From Raphanus sativus (Eukaryota; Streptophyta; Magnoliopsida; Brassicales; Brassicaceae), in the NCBI RefSeq assembly GCF_000801105.2, contig NC_079517.1:22825579-22889578 (forward strand): a stretch of DNA of 64,000 nucleotides, given 5' to 3'. The translations under genes and the position numbers were made by a program. Shown piece after piece: positions 1 to 14,000 of the stretch. How positions within the stretch are numbered: the stretch's first letter is position 1; each line of letters starts with the position of its first letter. Below the pieces are notes generated by a model, which had not been told where the DNA came from, made no database searches, and saw nothing but the letters and a program-made list of their open reading frames with translations.

Positions 1-318
1 TTCACCTCTCGCCTCTGCATCCCTTATATACTCCTCTTTAGGTCGGTTTGAGCTTTCCTTTCCTGCCCTCGGGTCGAGTTTATCCTCTCGCGGAAATATT
101 CAATTTTTCTTGATCTTCATGATTATCCATTGAAACTTGAAAATTATCTTTGAACTTGACATTTATCTTCTTTCGAGAATATTCGATAAACCGTCATGGT
201 AATCATGGCCTCACTCTCGTTTAAAATCATAGATGGGCTTTTCCCGTGTCTTAGACCCTTTCGGGCTGTTTTACAACTTTAAGCGTAAATTTTCTTTGAG
301 AAGTCATCCTTGATAAGT
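1..318. other. No gene seen; AT-rich flank of a decayed LTR element
   Basis: No open frame of useful length and no recognisable motif is seen here. The stretch precedes the left terminal repeat of the decayed element that follows. Confidence 0.5.
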
Positions 319-571
319 TGATATGACGTTGGTTCTTATAAAATAATTCAAATCACTCGTATAGTCGAGGCAGTGTTGGTGTTATGTTAACCATAGCTGT
401 TTTATACGATCAATTTGAACTTATACGAGAAAACAAGTCTTTGCAGTTTTTATCTTAAAATTCTAACGGTAACTCCAATAGAGACGAAACAAGAGATAGT
501 TTGACTGAGACCCAGAAGTGGGGGTTCCGGACGAGAATGCATGGCATGAGACTGATCCAGGTCTCCTGATG

Positions 572-755
572 GCGAATTGGACAAGACTAATCCAGCTCGC
601 CATTGGGCGAGTTGGACTTGGTGCATCCAATTCACCATTGCGCGAGTTAGATTGGTCGATCCAACTTGCCATTGGGCGAGTTGGATGTGGTGTGTCCAAC
701 TCGCCAAATGGCAAGTTGGATTGGTCGATCCAATTGGGCGAATTGGATTGGTCGG
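572..755. repeat. 35-bp minisatellite with internal inverted repeats
   Basis: About five imperfect units of roughly 35 bp. Each begins GCGAGTTGGA or close to it and ends near TCCAACTCGCC. The start and end of each unit are reverse complements, so each unit can fold into a hairpin. It lies inside the left LTR and is missing from the right one. Overlapping open frames on both strands come from the repeat and are not genes. Confidence 0.85.
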
Positions 756-3212
756 ATGATGTTTTTTTGGTTGTTTCGACGTTCGGGAATCGTCTGTACA
801 AGGAGCTTATCGTGCAATACTCTTAAATATATGAAGTTTCAGTTTTCTGTATTTTTATTTCTTTTTAGAAAGGTTTTTCGGGAATTTTTCGACTTTAATT
901 TCGTCGTTAACGATTTGACACCAATAGTTCTTTAAGAGTAGCAATTTTAGATGCTGATTTCGAGATTACCACTTGACCCCAACAATTAGCCCCTCCAGCC
1001 TGCAAGTGTCGAGCATGATTCTTGCGGGTGAGTTATGTTTTTAATCGGAATCTATAGCTTGGAATACGTTTCCTTTTTCTCTCGAAAACTTTTGTCGAGA
1101 TTGTTGTATCGGAGATTCATCTCATCCTCATATTTCCATAAGGTGTTGGACTTTCATTCTTTATTCCTCATGAGAATAGAATGTGAGAACATTGGGGCTG
1201 CGCCTTGTGAAGGCTGCCTGCGTACCCTTGTTTGAAGGGATTAACCCTTTCGTAATTCGTCTTGAAGTTAAGGTTTTCTACGATATGTTTTCCAGTGAAG
1301 CCTTTATGGTTGAGTTGTGTGTAAAGATTATTGGTCATGTTTCTGCCGATGACATTTTTATTGGGCCTTTTTCGGCCTCGAGACTAGCCTTGTTGGCTGT
1401 TTGCTTTGGCCAATTGTGACCGTATTTAATTTTTTTGGATTGACCACATGTGACTTTGAATCCCTTCCGGTTTGCAGCTGCTTTTTAATGAATTGTGTCT
1501 CGCATTTTAAGAGCATGTTTGTATTTGTGTGAATGTAGAGTGAAGAGTATGAGTTTTCATCTCATATATAACTCTTTGTAGATATATATATTCGCTGTTT
1601 GTTTTAGATGAGAATGTTTGAAAATTTTGCTTTTTCGGAATTTCATGAACGTTGGAAAATGAATGAAGAGATGTACGAGACCAGTGTTTTGGGTTTATGG
1701 CGAGATCTATGTTTACTTGCGATTTTAGGGTGTGCGATGACTAGCTTATGTATCTCGTTACGGTTTTAACCTGATTCCGTACCGTTTTAAAGTCTGCGAT
1801 AGGTTTTTGGCTTATACGACTTGTTTGGTAGGAATCGAGAATCTTTCCAAAGATAATTTTTAAGTCGTTTGAAAGTGTTGACCAAAATTTCTGTTTTCTT
1901 TTATAGCGCTATTATCCTTGTGTCGGATGTCTGAGAGCTATCTTCATAAGATAGCTAAGTCTATTTAGGACGTTAAAGTTTATTGTGATCAGCAAACAAA
2001 CATAATGGTAGATATTATCGTTGTTGAGTCTTTGCGAAGGATACCTGTTTGAGAGAGTGTTAGTGCGTATGACCTCTTAGGCTTCCAAGAAGGTGTTTTT
2101 ATCGAGGAAGGTAATTTTGTCGAAAAACGGTTATTCAGGCGTCTGCGACTTCTCGCGATGCTGAAGATTAGTTTTTCTTTCGTATGCCGCATTTCGTGCT
2201 TGAAATGTTTGCGCCCTTGAAGATGTTTCCCGGTGTTGCAAGGTTTTAGTCTTAACCATGCGTTGGTGAAACATTTTAGTTTGTCTGTGGATGTTCACAG
2301 CAAAAACTGTTGTTCATGTTTGGCTGTTAAGTAGTTGATTTATGATAGAAGAACTAGAACCTAAAGGTTAAGTACCGTTTTCCTTGGGAAGAAGCGTTTT
2401 TCTTCACTGTGCTATGTGAAGAGTCAGCCCTCCGAGATATATTTCGTGTACTTTTAAGGATGTTTTGTATGGCTCCAAGAGCTTTATTACGAGTTTTTCC
2501 TTACATGCCACGTTTTATGGGTAAATCATTGCAGGCTTAAAAACAAATTGTTGAGTATATGGAACTTGATCGATTTTTCAAAAAGTTCAAGCTTTTCGTT
2601 AACCGTTTAGTTATTGAGTTTTTGAAGATATTATTGTACGGTTTCATATTATGGGATATACAATAATTATTTGTGTAATCATTATTTGGCGTTTTAAGAC
2701 AAATCGTGGATTATCATTTAGCCATTAAGTCATTGGATGGAGCGAAGGTCGCTCAAATGTTTTGGCTTGTCATGAAGGCCGAGGACGTTGCTGATCATGG
2801 ATAAGACCATGGTACTTTCTTGTTAACATTAAGGACATGTAAGTTTAGAATTGTCCTTAAAGTGGATGCAAAATTCTGGTTTGGATTTTTATGGAAATGC
2901 GTGATTGGCCGAGGACCAATGAGCATTTGTCGAGATAGATATGCCAAGTATGCCAGGGTTGTCTGTGTAAGAATGCTGATGGTTATAGAAATGATTTTTC
3001 GCTTTATGTTTCAGTTATACGATGAATGTATAATTTTGTCTTTTAGTCGTATGAAAATTGTACCGTTTTCTGAGGAGGATGAAGCCGAGGTTTGATACAT
3101 AACCCGTATGGAGTCAATTGCAGGAATATTGCCTGCTCGGATGGAACTGACGGGAATGAAAGGCAGATCCACAGAGCCGCAGGGCTAAAGAATGAGATCT
3201 GTAAGATCATTG

Positions 3213-3318
3213 TGCGAAGAGATAAAGTTTAGATTGGTCAATCAATGTCGGATCATACAACTTTTTTTTTGCTATGCGAAGAGATAAAGTTTAGATTGGT
3301 CACTCAATGTCGGATCAT
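3213..3318. repeat. Tandem duplication of a 44-bp block (period 63 bp)
   Basis: The block GCGAAGAGATAAAGTTTAG...TGTCGGATCAT occurs at 3213-3256 and again at 3276-3318, differing at one or two bases. It directly abuts the right LTR, in the leader of the element if that element runs on the minus strand. Confidence 0.85.
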
Positions 3319-3612
3319 CCTTGATACGACGTCGGTTCTTATAAAAAATTAAAATCACTCGTATAGTCGAGGCAATCTTGGTGTTATCTTGGGCACTTTC
3401 CGTCCGTTCAGGAATCATACGTTCGAAGATATTTTCATTTAATACTCTTAAAATACAAAGTTTTAGTTTTCCGTATTTTTATTTTCTTTTTAGAAAGATT
3501 TCTCGGGAACTTTCCGACGGTTATTTCATCGTTACCGATTTTTGCCCTAATACTTCTTTAAGAGTAGTAATCTTATACGTTGATTTCGATATTACGGGTT
3601 TTGACCCCAACA

Positions 3613-4029
3613 AAATCTACCACCTTCTAAAAAGGGAAGGTGCATTGAATAAATAACTGTGCAAGGAGTGGGTCAACTGATTTTAAAAGATTGTTAATAG
3701 TGATAAATCAATGTATATGGTGACATCTCAGAGGAGAAGAACCTGAGGTGAAATGACACGAATAGATCTCGACCAAGAAATTCCTCACAAATATCGTGTC
3801 ACACAACCTTCCAAAGACTCCATTGATGATTATACTAACCGGAGCTCGAATAATAGGAAGAACCCTAGAAACAAAAGGTTCATCACTATTTAAGCATGAG
3901 AAGGAGAATGGGCTAAGCTTTTCTTTATTTATTCAGCCCAAATTTCATTCCAAGCCACAAATTCAGCACTCTTAAAAGCCCATTAATAGCACGAACAAAA
4001 AAACAACAAAACTTATAGAAAGAAAGAGA
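3613..4029. other. No gene seen
   Basis: A stretch of AT-rich sequence between two repeat fragments. Only short frames occur and no motif was recognised. Confidence 0.5.
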
Positions 4030-4803
4030 TATGAAATTATTCATTTACCATGGTATAAGTCCTTTATTGAGTCTATTATATGTGTTCGGAGTATGTTTCA
4101 AAGTGTTTTCATGTTTAGTTACATTTTGGAGAACTTTGGAGATTTTGTAGCTTTTTGAGCAGCAGGATTGCGCAGATGTATCAGAGGTTTAGCTATGGAT
4201 GGAGGCCTTCCAACGATGTGATTTAGCTCATACTGTGACACAAGATAGAACTTTGAATTAGCTTTCCAATTCCACTCGTTGGAGGTCCATCTGACAGTTA
4301 GATCTAAATTTATGCATGTTTTACTGAAGAGTGTTCTATCTGACTCGAGAGAGACACCAGTCGAGAATCAACAAGTGTCGAATGATACCACACCTTGGGT
4401 GTCGATCGACACTACATCATCAGACCCAATGAGTTTTAATGAAGATCCAAGAATTGCAGTTTTGGTCCTGAAGTTTCCCCTATTTACAAAAGAGCCCATA
4501 ACATGTTTTTGACCTATATTTATTGTTTCTATGTCATTGTCGACGGCTATGATTCATACAATTCTAGAGAGAGAGATTTTAGGATTGGAGAGAAGATCTG
4601 AAAACCTTGAGAGAGAAGATTTTAAACTCCCTTTGTTTCTTTACTCTACTCTATTATATATTGAAAATCAAAAACCGGTTAATACAAGTGGCGGTATGCT
4701 TTTCCTCAAAAAAACTCATAAAGGTTATATATTTAGTGCAGAAACTTATTGTGTGTCTGAAGTGAACCCATTAACTATTGTAGAGGTACGTCTAACAACC
4801 TAG
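4030..4803 (+). mobile_element. Athila-type LTR fragment
   Basis: Positions about 4186-4640 match, in reverse complement, the LTR at 52600-52930: both share GACACAAGATA, CTTTCCAATTCCAC, TTATGCATGTTTTACT and GCCATTGTC-like blocks in the same order. A CCATGGTATA block near 4049 and the GTCGATCGACAC motif near 4401 tie it to the Athila-type LTRs at 14450 and 18448. The right end is lost near the first sequence gap. The left end is uncertain. Short frames here that encode a Ser-Ile-Asp stretch are LTR sequence and not genes. Confidence 0.6.
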
Positions 4804-4938
4804 GAGCAGTAGGATTCCTAAGGGATAGCAGAAGGATGAATATATACATAACAAGAGGCCGGAAGCATGTCGCAGTGATATGAAGATAGCTCCATAATAC
4901 GCCACAAACATTCCTTGTCAGATTGTTGTGTAACATAT
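4804..4938. other. Unassigned sequence before the gap
   Basis: This sequence is neither satellite nor clearly LTR, and no gene is visible. It ends at the run of Ns. Confidence 0.4.
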
Positions 4939-5038
4939 NNNNNNNNNNNNNNNNNNNNNNNNNNNNNNNNNNNNNNNNNNNNNNNNNNNNNNNNNNNNNN
5001 NNNNNNNNNNNNNNNNNNNNNNNNNNNNNNNNNNNNNN
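4939..5038. other. Assembly gap of exactly 100 N
   Basis: A run of exactly 100 Ns, the usual placeholder for a gap of unknown size. The true distance between the LTR fragment and the satellite array is therefore unknown. Confidence 0.97.
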
Positions 5039-8000
5039 AATATCTTCATGATTCTTATCAAACCAGGAATGAACCAAGATGTAAGAAGCTTGATTTGAAA
5101 CCATTAATCAGTATAGAATAACCAGGAAGTTAAATAAATCTCATAGGAGTTATGAGGAAGAAGCTATCCCACTTTCTATTCAGATGATTCCAGATTAGTA
5201 TGTTCGGACATATGGTAATATCTTCATGATTCTTATCAAATCAGGATGAACCAAGATATAAGAAGCTTGATTTGAAACCATTAATCAGTATATTATCCCC
5301 AGGAAGATGAATAAATCTCATAGGAGTTATGAGAAAGAAGCTATCCCACTTTCTATTCAGATGATTCCAGATTAGCATGTTCGGACATATGGGAATATCT
5401 TCATGATTCTTATCAAACCAGGATGAACCAAGATGTAAGAAGCTTGATTTGAAACCATTAATCAGTATATTATCCCCAGGAAGTTGAATAATCTCATAGG
5501 AGTTATGAGGAAGAAGCTATCCCACTTTCTATTCAAATGATTCCAGATTACCCTGTTCGGACATATGGTAAATATCTTCATGATTCTTATAAAACCAGGA
5601 TGAACCAAGATGTAAGAAGCTTGATTTGAAACCATTAATCAGTGCAGAATCACCAGGAAGTTGAATAAATCTCATAGGAGTTATGAGGAAGAAGCTATCC
5701 CACTTTCTATTCAGATGATTCCAGATTAGCCTGTTCGGACATATGGCAATATCTTCATGATTCTTATCAAACCAGAAGGAACCAAGATGTAAGAAGCTTG
5801 ATTTGAAACCATTAATCAGTATAGAATCAAAGGAAGTTGAATAAATCTCATAGGAGTTATGAGGAAGAAGCTATCCCACTTTCTATTCAGATGATTCCAG
5901 ATTACCCTGTTCGGACATATGGTAATATCTTCATGATTCTTATCAAACCAGGATGAACCAAGATGTAAGAAGTTTGATTTGAAACATTAATCAGTATATA
6001 ATCACCAGGAAGTTGAATAAATCTCATAGGAGTTATGAGGAAGAAGCTATCCCACTTTCTATTCAGATGATTCCAGATTACCCTGTTCGGACATATGGTA
6101 ATATCTTCATGATTCTTATCAAACCAGGATGAACCAAAGATGTAAAAAGCTTGATTTGAACCATTAATCAGTGGTGAAAAAACCATTAATCAGTTATAGA
6201 AAGACCAGAAGTTGAATAAACCTCATAGGAGTTATGAGGAAGAAGCTATCCCACTTTCTATTCAGATGATTCCAGATTAGCATGTTCGGACATATGGCAA
6301 TATCTTCATGATTCTTATCAAACCAGAAGGAACTAAGATGTAAGAAGCTTGATTTGAAACCATTAATCAGTATAGAATCCCAGGAAGTTAAATAAATCTC
6401 ATAGGAGTTATGAGGAAGAAGCTATCCCACTTTTCTATTCAAATGATTCCAGATTAGCTGTTCGGACATATGGCTAATATCTTCATGATTCTTATCAAAC
6501 CAGGATGAACCAAGATGTAAGAAGCTTGATTTGAAACCATTAATCAGTATATTATCCCCAGGAAGTTGAATAAATCTCATAGGAGTTATGAGGAAGAAGC
6601 TATCCCACTTTTCATTCAGATGATTCCAGATTAGCCTGTTCGGACATATGGTAATATCTTCATGATTCTTATCAAACCAGGATGAACCAAGATGTAAGAA
6701 GCTTGATTTAAAACCATTAATCAGTATAGAATCCCCAGGAAGTTGAATAAATCTCATAGGAGTTATGAGGAAGAAGCTATCCCACTTTCTATTCAGATGA
6801 TTCCAGATTAGCCTGTTCGGACATATGGTAATATCTTCATGATTCTTATCAAACCAGGATGAACCAAGATGTAAGAAGCTTGATTTGAAACCATTAGAAT
6901 ACCAGGAAGTTGAATAAATCTCATAGGAGTTATGAGGAAGAAGCTATCCCACTTTCTATTCAGATGATTCCAGATTACCCTGTTCGGACATATGGTAATA
7001 TCTTCATGATTCTTATCAAACCAGGATGAACCAAGATGTAAGAAGCTTGATTTGAAACCATTAATCAGTATAAATCACCAGGAAGTTGAATAAATCTCAT
7101 AGGAGTTATGAGGAAGAAGCTATCCCACTTTCTATTCAGATGATTCCAGATTACCCTGTTCGGACATATGGTAATATCTTCATGATTCTTATCAAACCAG
7201 GATGAACCAAGATGTAAGAAGCTTGATTTGAAACATTAATCAGTATAAGAAACACCAGGAAGTTGAATAAATCTCATAGGAGTTATGAGGAAGAAGCTAT
7301 CCCACTTTCTATTCAGATGATTCCAGATTACCCTGTTCGGACATATGGTAATATCTTCATGATTCTTATCAAACCAGGATGAACCAAGATGTAAGAAGCT
7401 TGATTTGAAACAATTAATCAGTATAGAATCACCAGGAAGTTGAATAAATCTCATAGGAGTTATGAGGAAGAAGCTATCCCACTTTCTATTCAGATGATTC
7501 CAGATTACCCTGTTCGGACATATGGTAATATCTTCATGATTCTTATCAAACCAGATGAACCAAGATGTAAGAAGCTTGATTTGAAACTATTAATCAGTAT
7601 ATTATCCCCAGGAAGTTGAATAAATCTCATAGGAGTTATGAGAAAAAAGCTATCCCACTTTCTATTCAGATGATTCCAGATTAGCATGTTCGGACATATG
7701 GTAATATCTTCATGATTCTTATCAAACCAGAAGGAACCAAGATGTAAGAAGCTTGATTTGAAACCATTAATCAGTATAAAATCACCAGGAAGTTGAATAA
7801 ATCTCATAGGAGTTATGAGGAAGAAGCTATCCCACTTTCTATTCAGATGATTCCAGATTAGCCTGTTCGGACATATGGTAATATCTTCATGATTCTTATC
7901 AAACCAGGATGAACCAAGATTTAAGAAGCTTGATTTGAAACCATTAATCAGTATATATCCCCAGGAAGTTGAATAAATCTCATAGGAGTTATGAAAAAGA

Positions 8001-11000
8001 TACTATCCCACTTTCTATTCAGATGATTCCAGATTAGCATGTTCGGACATATGGTAATATCTTCATGATTCTTATCAAACCAGGATGAACCAAGATGTAA
8101 GAAGCTTGATTTGAAACCATTAATCAGTATATTATCCCCAGGAAGTTGAATAAATCTCATAGGAGTTATGAGGAAGAAGCTATCCCACTTTCTATTCAGA
8201 TGATTCCAGATTAGCATGTTCGGACATATGGTAATATCTTCATGATTCTTATCAAACCAGAAGGAACCAAGATGTAAGAAGCTTGATTTGAAACCATTAA
8301 TCAGTATAGAATCACCAGGAAGTTGAATAAATCTCATAGAAGTTATGAGGAAGAAGCTATCCCACTTTCTATTCAAATGATTCCAGATTAGCTTGTTCGG
8401 ACATATGGTAATATCTTCATGATTCTTATCAAACCAGGATGAACCAAGATATAAGAAGCTTGATTTTAAAACATTAATCATTATAGAATCACCAGGAAGT
8501 TGAATAAATCTCATAGGAGTTATGAGGAAGAAGCTATCCCACTTTCTATTCAGATGATTCCACATTAGCATGTTCGGACATATGGTAATATCTTCATGAT
8601 TCTTATCAAACCAGAAGGAACAAGATGTAAGAAGCTTGATTTGAAAACCATTAATCAGTATATTATCAGGAAGTTGAATAAATCTCATAGGAGTTATGAG
8701 GAAGAAGCTATCCCACTTTCTATTCAGATGATTCCAGATTACCCTGTTCGGACATATGGTAATATCTTCATGATTCTTATCAAACAGAGATAAACCAAGA
8801 TGTAAGAAGCTTGATTTGAAACCATTAATCAGTATAGAATGACCAGAAGTTGAATAAATCTCATAGGAGTTATGAGGAAGAAGCTATCCCACTTTCTATT
8901 CAGATGATTCCAGATTAGCCTGTTCGGACATATGGCAATATCTTCATGATTCTTATCAAACCAGAGAAGGAACTAAGATGTAATAAGCTTGATTTGAAAC
9001 CATTAATCAGTATAAATCACCAGGAAATTTGAATAAATCTCATAGGAGTTATGAGGAAGAAGCTATCCCACTTTCTATTCAGATGATTCCAGATTACCCT
9101 GTTCGGACATATGGTAATATCTTCATGATTCTTATCAAACCAGGATGAACAAGATGTAAGAAGCTTGATTTTAAACCATTAATCAGTATAGAATCACCAG
9201 GAAGTTGAATAAATCTCATAGGAGTTATGAGGAAAAAGCTATCCCACTTTCTATTCAGATGATTCCAGATTAGCATGTTCGGACATATGGTAATATCTTC
9301 ATGATTCTTATCAAACCAGAAGGAACAAAGATGTAAGAAGCTTGATTTGAAACCATTAATCAGTATATTATCCCCAGGAAGTTGAATAAATCTCATAGGA
9401 GTTATGAGAAAAAAGCTATCCCACTTTCTATTCAGATGATTCCAGATTAGCATGTTCGGACATATGGTAATATCTTCATGATTCTTATCAAACCAGAAGG
9501 AACCAAGATGTAAGAAGCTTGATTTGAAACCATTAATCAGTATTGAATCACCAGGAAGTTGAATAAATCTCATAGGAGTTATGAGGAAGAAGCTATCCCA
9601 CTTTCTATTCAGATGATTCCAGATTAGCATGTTCGGACATATGGCATTATCTTCATGATTCTTATCAAACCAGAAGGAACTAAAATGTAATAAGCTTGAT
9701 TAAACCATTAATCAGTATTGAATCACCAGGAAGTTGAATAAATCTCATAGGAGTTATGAGGAAGAAGCTATCCCACTTTCTATTCAAATGATTCCAGATT
9801 ACGCTGTTCGGACATATGGTAATATCTTCATGATTCTTATCAAACCAGGATGAACCAAGATGTAAGAAGCTTGATTTGAAAACCATTAATCAGTATATTA
9901 TCCCCAGGAAGTGTAAATAAATCTCATAGGAGTTATGAAAAAGCTATCCCAGTTTCTATTCAGATGATTCCAGATTAGCATGTTCGGACATATGGTAATA
10001 TCTTCATGATTCTTATCAAACCAGGATGAACCAAGATGTAAGAAGCTTGATTTGAAACCATTAATCAGTATATTATCCCCAGGAAGTTGAATAAATCTCA
10101 TAGGAGTTATGAGGAAGACGCTATCCCACTTTCTATTCAGATGATTCCAGATTAACATGTTCGGACATATGGCATTATCTTCATGATTCTTATCAAACCA
10201 GAAGGAACTAAAATGTAATAAGCTTGATTTGAAACCATTAATCTGTATTGAATCACCAGGAAGTTGAATAAATCTCATAGGAGTTATGAGGAAAGACGCT
10301 ATCCCACTTTCTATTCAGATGATTCCAGATTAGCATGTTCGGACATATGGCAATATCTTCATGATTCTTATCAAACCAGAAGGAACCAAAATGTAAGAAG
10401 CTTGATTTGAAACCATTAATCAGTATTGAATCACCAGGAAGTTGAATAAATCTCAAAGGAGTTATGAGGAAGAAGCTATCCCACTTTCTATTCAGATGTT
10501 TCCAGATTAGCATGTTCGGACATATGGCAATATCTTCATGATTCTTATCAAACCAGAAGGAAGTAAAATATAAGAAGCTTGATTTGAAACATTAATCAGT
10601 ATAGAATCACCAGGAAGTTGAATAAATCTCATAGGAGTTATGAGGAAGAAGCTATCCCACTTTCTATTCAGATGATTCCAGATTAGCCTGTTCGGACATA
10701 TGGTAATATCTTCATGATTCTTATCAAACCAGGATGAACCAAGCTAAGGAAGCTTGATTTTAAACCATTAATCAGTATATTATCCCCAGGAAGTTGAAAT
10801 AAATCTCATAGGAGTTATGAGAAAGAAGCTATCCCACTTTCTATTCAGATGATTCCAGATTAGCATGTTCGGACATATGGTAATATCTTCATGATTCTTA
10901 TCAAACCAGAAGGAACAAAGATGTAAAAAGCTTGATTTGAAACCATTAATCAGTATATTATCACCAGGAAGTTGAATAAATCTCATAGGAGTTATGAGAA

Positions 11001-14000
11001 AGAAGCTATCCCACTTTCTATTCAGATGATTCCAGATTAGCATGTTCGGACATATGGTAATATCTTTCATGATTCTTATCAAACCAGAAGGAACCAAGAT
11101 GTAAGAAGCTTGATTTGAAACCATTAATCAGTATTGAATCACCAGGAAGTTGAATAAATCTCATAGGAGTTATGAGGAAGACGCTATCCCACTTTCTATT
11201 CAGATGTTTCCAGATTAGCATGTTCGGACATATGGCAATATCTTCATGATTCTTATCAAACCAGAAGGAACTAAATGTAATAAGCTTGATTTGAAACCAT
11301 TAATCAGTATTGAATCACCAGGAAGTTGAATAAATCTCATAGGAGTTATTAGGAAGAAGCTATCCCACTTTCTATTCAATGATTCCAGATTACGCTGTTC
11401 GGACATATGGTAATATCTTCATGATTCTTATCAAACCAGGATGAACCAAGATGTAAGAAGCTTGATTTGAAACCATTAATCAGTATATATCCCCAGGAAG
11501 TTGAATAAATCTCATAGGAGTTATGAAAAAGTATATCCCACTTTCTATTCAGATGATTCCAGATTAGCCTGTTCGGACATATGGTAATATCTTCATTATT
11601 CTTATCAAACCAGGATGAACCAAGATGTAAGAAGCTTGATTTGAAACCATTAATCAGTATATTAATCCCCAGGAAGTTGAATAAATCTCATAGGAGTTAT
11701 GAGGAAAGACGCTATCCCACTTTCTATTCAGATGATTCCAGATTAGCTGTTCGGACATATGGCAATTATCTTCATGATTCTTATCAAACCAGAAGGAACT
11801 AAAATGTAATAAGCTTGATTTGAAACCATTAATCTGTATTGAATCACCAGGAAGTTGAATAGATCTCATAGGACTTATGAGGAAGACGCTATCCCACTTT
11901 CTATTCAGATGTTTCCAGACTAGCATGTTCGGACATATGGCATTATCTTCATGATTCTTATCAAACCAGAAGGAACTAAAATGTAATAAGCTTGATTTGA
12001 AACCATTAATCAGTATTGAATCACCAGGAAGTTGAATAAATCTCAAAGGAGTTATGAGGAAGACGCTATCCCACTTTCTATTCAGATGTTCCAGACTAGC
12101 ATGTTCGGACATATGGCATTATCTTCATGATTCTTATCAAACCAGAAGGAACTAAAATATAATAAGCTTGATTTGAAACCATTAATCAGTATAGAATCAT
12201 CAGGAAGTTGAATAAATCTCATAGGAGTTATGAGGAAGAAGCTATCCCACTTTCTATTCAGATGATTCCAGATTACCCTGTTCGGACATATGGTAATATC
12301 TTCCTGATTCTTATCAAACCAGGATGAACCAAGCTGTAGGAAGCTTGATTTTAAACTATTAATCAGTATATTATCCCCAGGAAGTTAATAAATCTCATAG
12401 GAGTTATGAGAAAGAAGCTATCCCACTTTCTATTCAGATGATTCCAGATTAGCATGTTCGGATATATGGTAATATCTTCATGATTCTTATCAAACCAGAA
12501 GGAACAAGATGTAAGAAGCTTGATTTGAAACCATTAATCAGTATATTATCCCCAGGAAGTTGAATAAATCTCACAGGAGTTATGAGGAAGAAGCTATCCC
12601 ACTTTCTATTCAGATGATTCCACATTAGCATGTTCGGACATATGGTAATATCTTCATGATTGTTATCAAACCAGAATGAACCAAGATGTAAGAAGCTTGA
12701 TTTGAAACCATTAGCCAGTATAGAATCACCAGGAAGTTGAATAAATCTCATAGGAGTTATGAGGAAGAAGTAATCCCACTTTCTATTCAAATGATTATAG
12801 ATTACCCTGTTCGGACATATGGTAATATCTTCATAATTCGTATCAAACCAGAATGAACCAAGATGTAAGAAGCTTGACTTGAAACCATTTATAAGTGCAG
12901 AATGACCAGGAAGTTAAATAAATCTCATAGGAGTTATAAGGAATAAGCTATCCCACTTTCTATTCAGATGATTCCAGATTACCCTGTTTGGACATATGGT
13001 AATATCTTCATGATTCTTATCAAACAGGGATGAACCAAGATGTCAGAAGCTTGATTTGAAACAATTAATCAGTGCAGAATGACCAGGAAGTTAATAAATG
13101 TCATAGGAGTTATGAGAAAGAATCTATCCCACTTTCTATTCAAATTATTCCAGATTAGCATGTTACAAACTTATGGTAATATCTTCATGGTTCTTATCAA
13201 ACCAGAAGGAACAAAGATGTAAGAAGCTTGATTTGAAACCATTAATCAGTATATTATCCCAGGAAGATGAATATATATCATAGGAGTTATGAGAAAGAAG
13301 CTATCCCACTTTCTATTCAAATGATTCCAGATTAGCATGTTCGGACATATGGTAATATCTTCATGATTCTTATCAAACCAGAAGGAACAAAGATCTAAGA
13401 AGCTTGATTTGAAACCATTAATCAGTATATTATCCCCAGGAAGTTGAATAAATCTCATAGGAGTTATGAGGAAGAAGCTATCCCACTTTCTATTCAGATG
13501 ATTCCAGATTACCCTGTTCGGACATATGGTAATATCTTCATGATTCTTATCAACCCAGAAGGAACCAAGATGTAAGAAGCTTGATTTGAAACCATTAATC
13601 AGTATATTGTCCCCAGGAATTTGAATAAATCATATAGGACTTATGAGGAACAAGCTATCCAACTTTCTGTTCAGATGAATCCAGATTACCCTGTTCGGAC
13701 ATATGGTAATATCTTCATGATTCTTATCAAATCAGGATGAACCAAGATATAGGAGCTTGATTTGAAACCATTAATCAGTATATTATCCCCAGGAAGATGA
13801 ATATATCTCATAGGAGTTATGAGAAAGAAGCTATCCCACTTTCTGTTCAAATGGTTTAAGATTAGCATGTTCGGACATATGATAATATCTTCATGATTCT
13901 TATCAAACCAGGATGAACCAAGATGTAAGAAGCTTGATTTGAAACCAATAATCAGTATTGAAACACAAGGAAGTTGAATAAATCTCATAGGAGTTATCAG

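Larger units (their letters stand above)
319..3612 (-). mobile_element. Decayed non-coding LTR element
   Basis: Two copies of one sequence bound this stretch: 319-984 and 3322-3612. Each starts TGATA(T/C)GACGT and ends TTGACCCCAACA or close to it, so both have TG...CA ends as LTRs do. Just inside the left copy lies a pyrimidine run (985-996) that reads as a polypurine tract on the minus strand, which suggests minus orientation. The right copy lacks about 375 bp that the left one has, mainly the minisatellite. The 2.3 kb between them has only short frames with no gag or pol motif, so this is a LARD/TRIM-like or fully decayed element. I found no 5-bp target duplication and no primer site I recognise. 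A phrase near 1194-1262 (GCTGCCTGCGTACCC, then GGATTAACCC) resembles a motif I have seen in other plant repeats, but I cannot name the family. Confidence 0.6.

Noticed and set aside
450..826. Overlapping frames on both strands
   Set aside because: They are the minisatellite read in different frames; low complexity and mutually exclusive.
7948..8688. 246-codon frame on the minus strand
   Set aside because: It is made of repeats of a 59-residue block, because the satellite period is 177 bp. It has no independent gene features.
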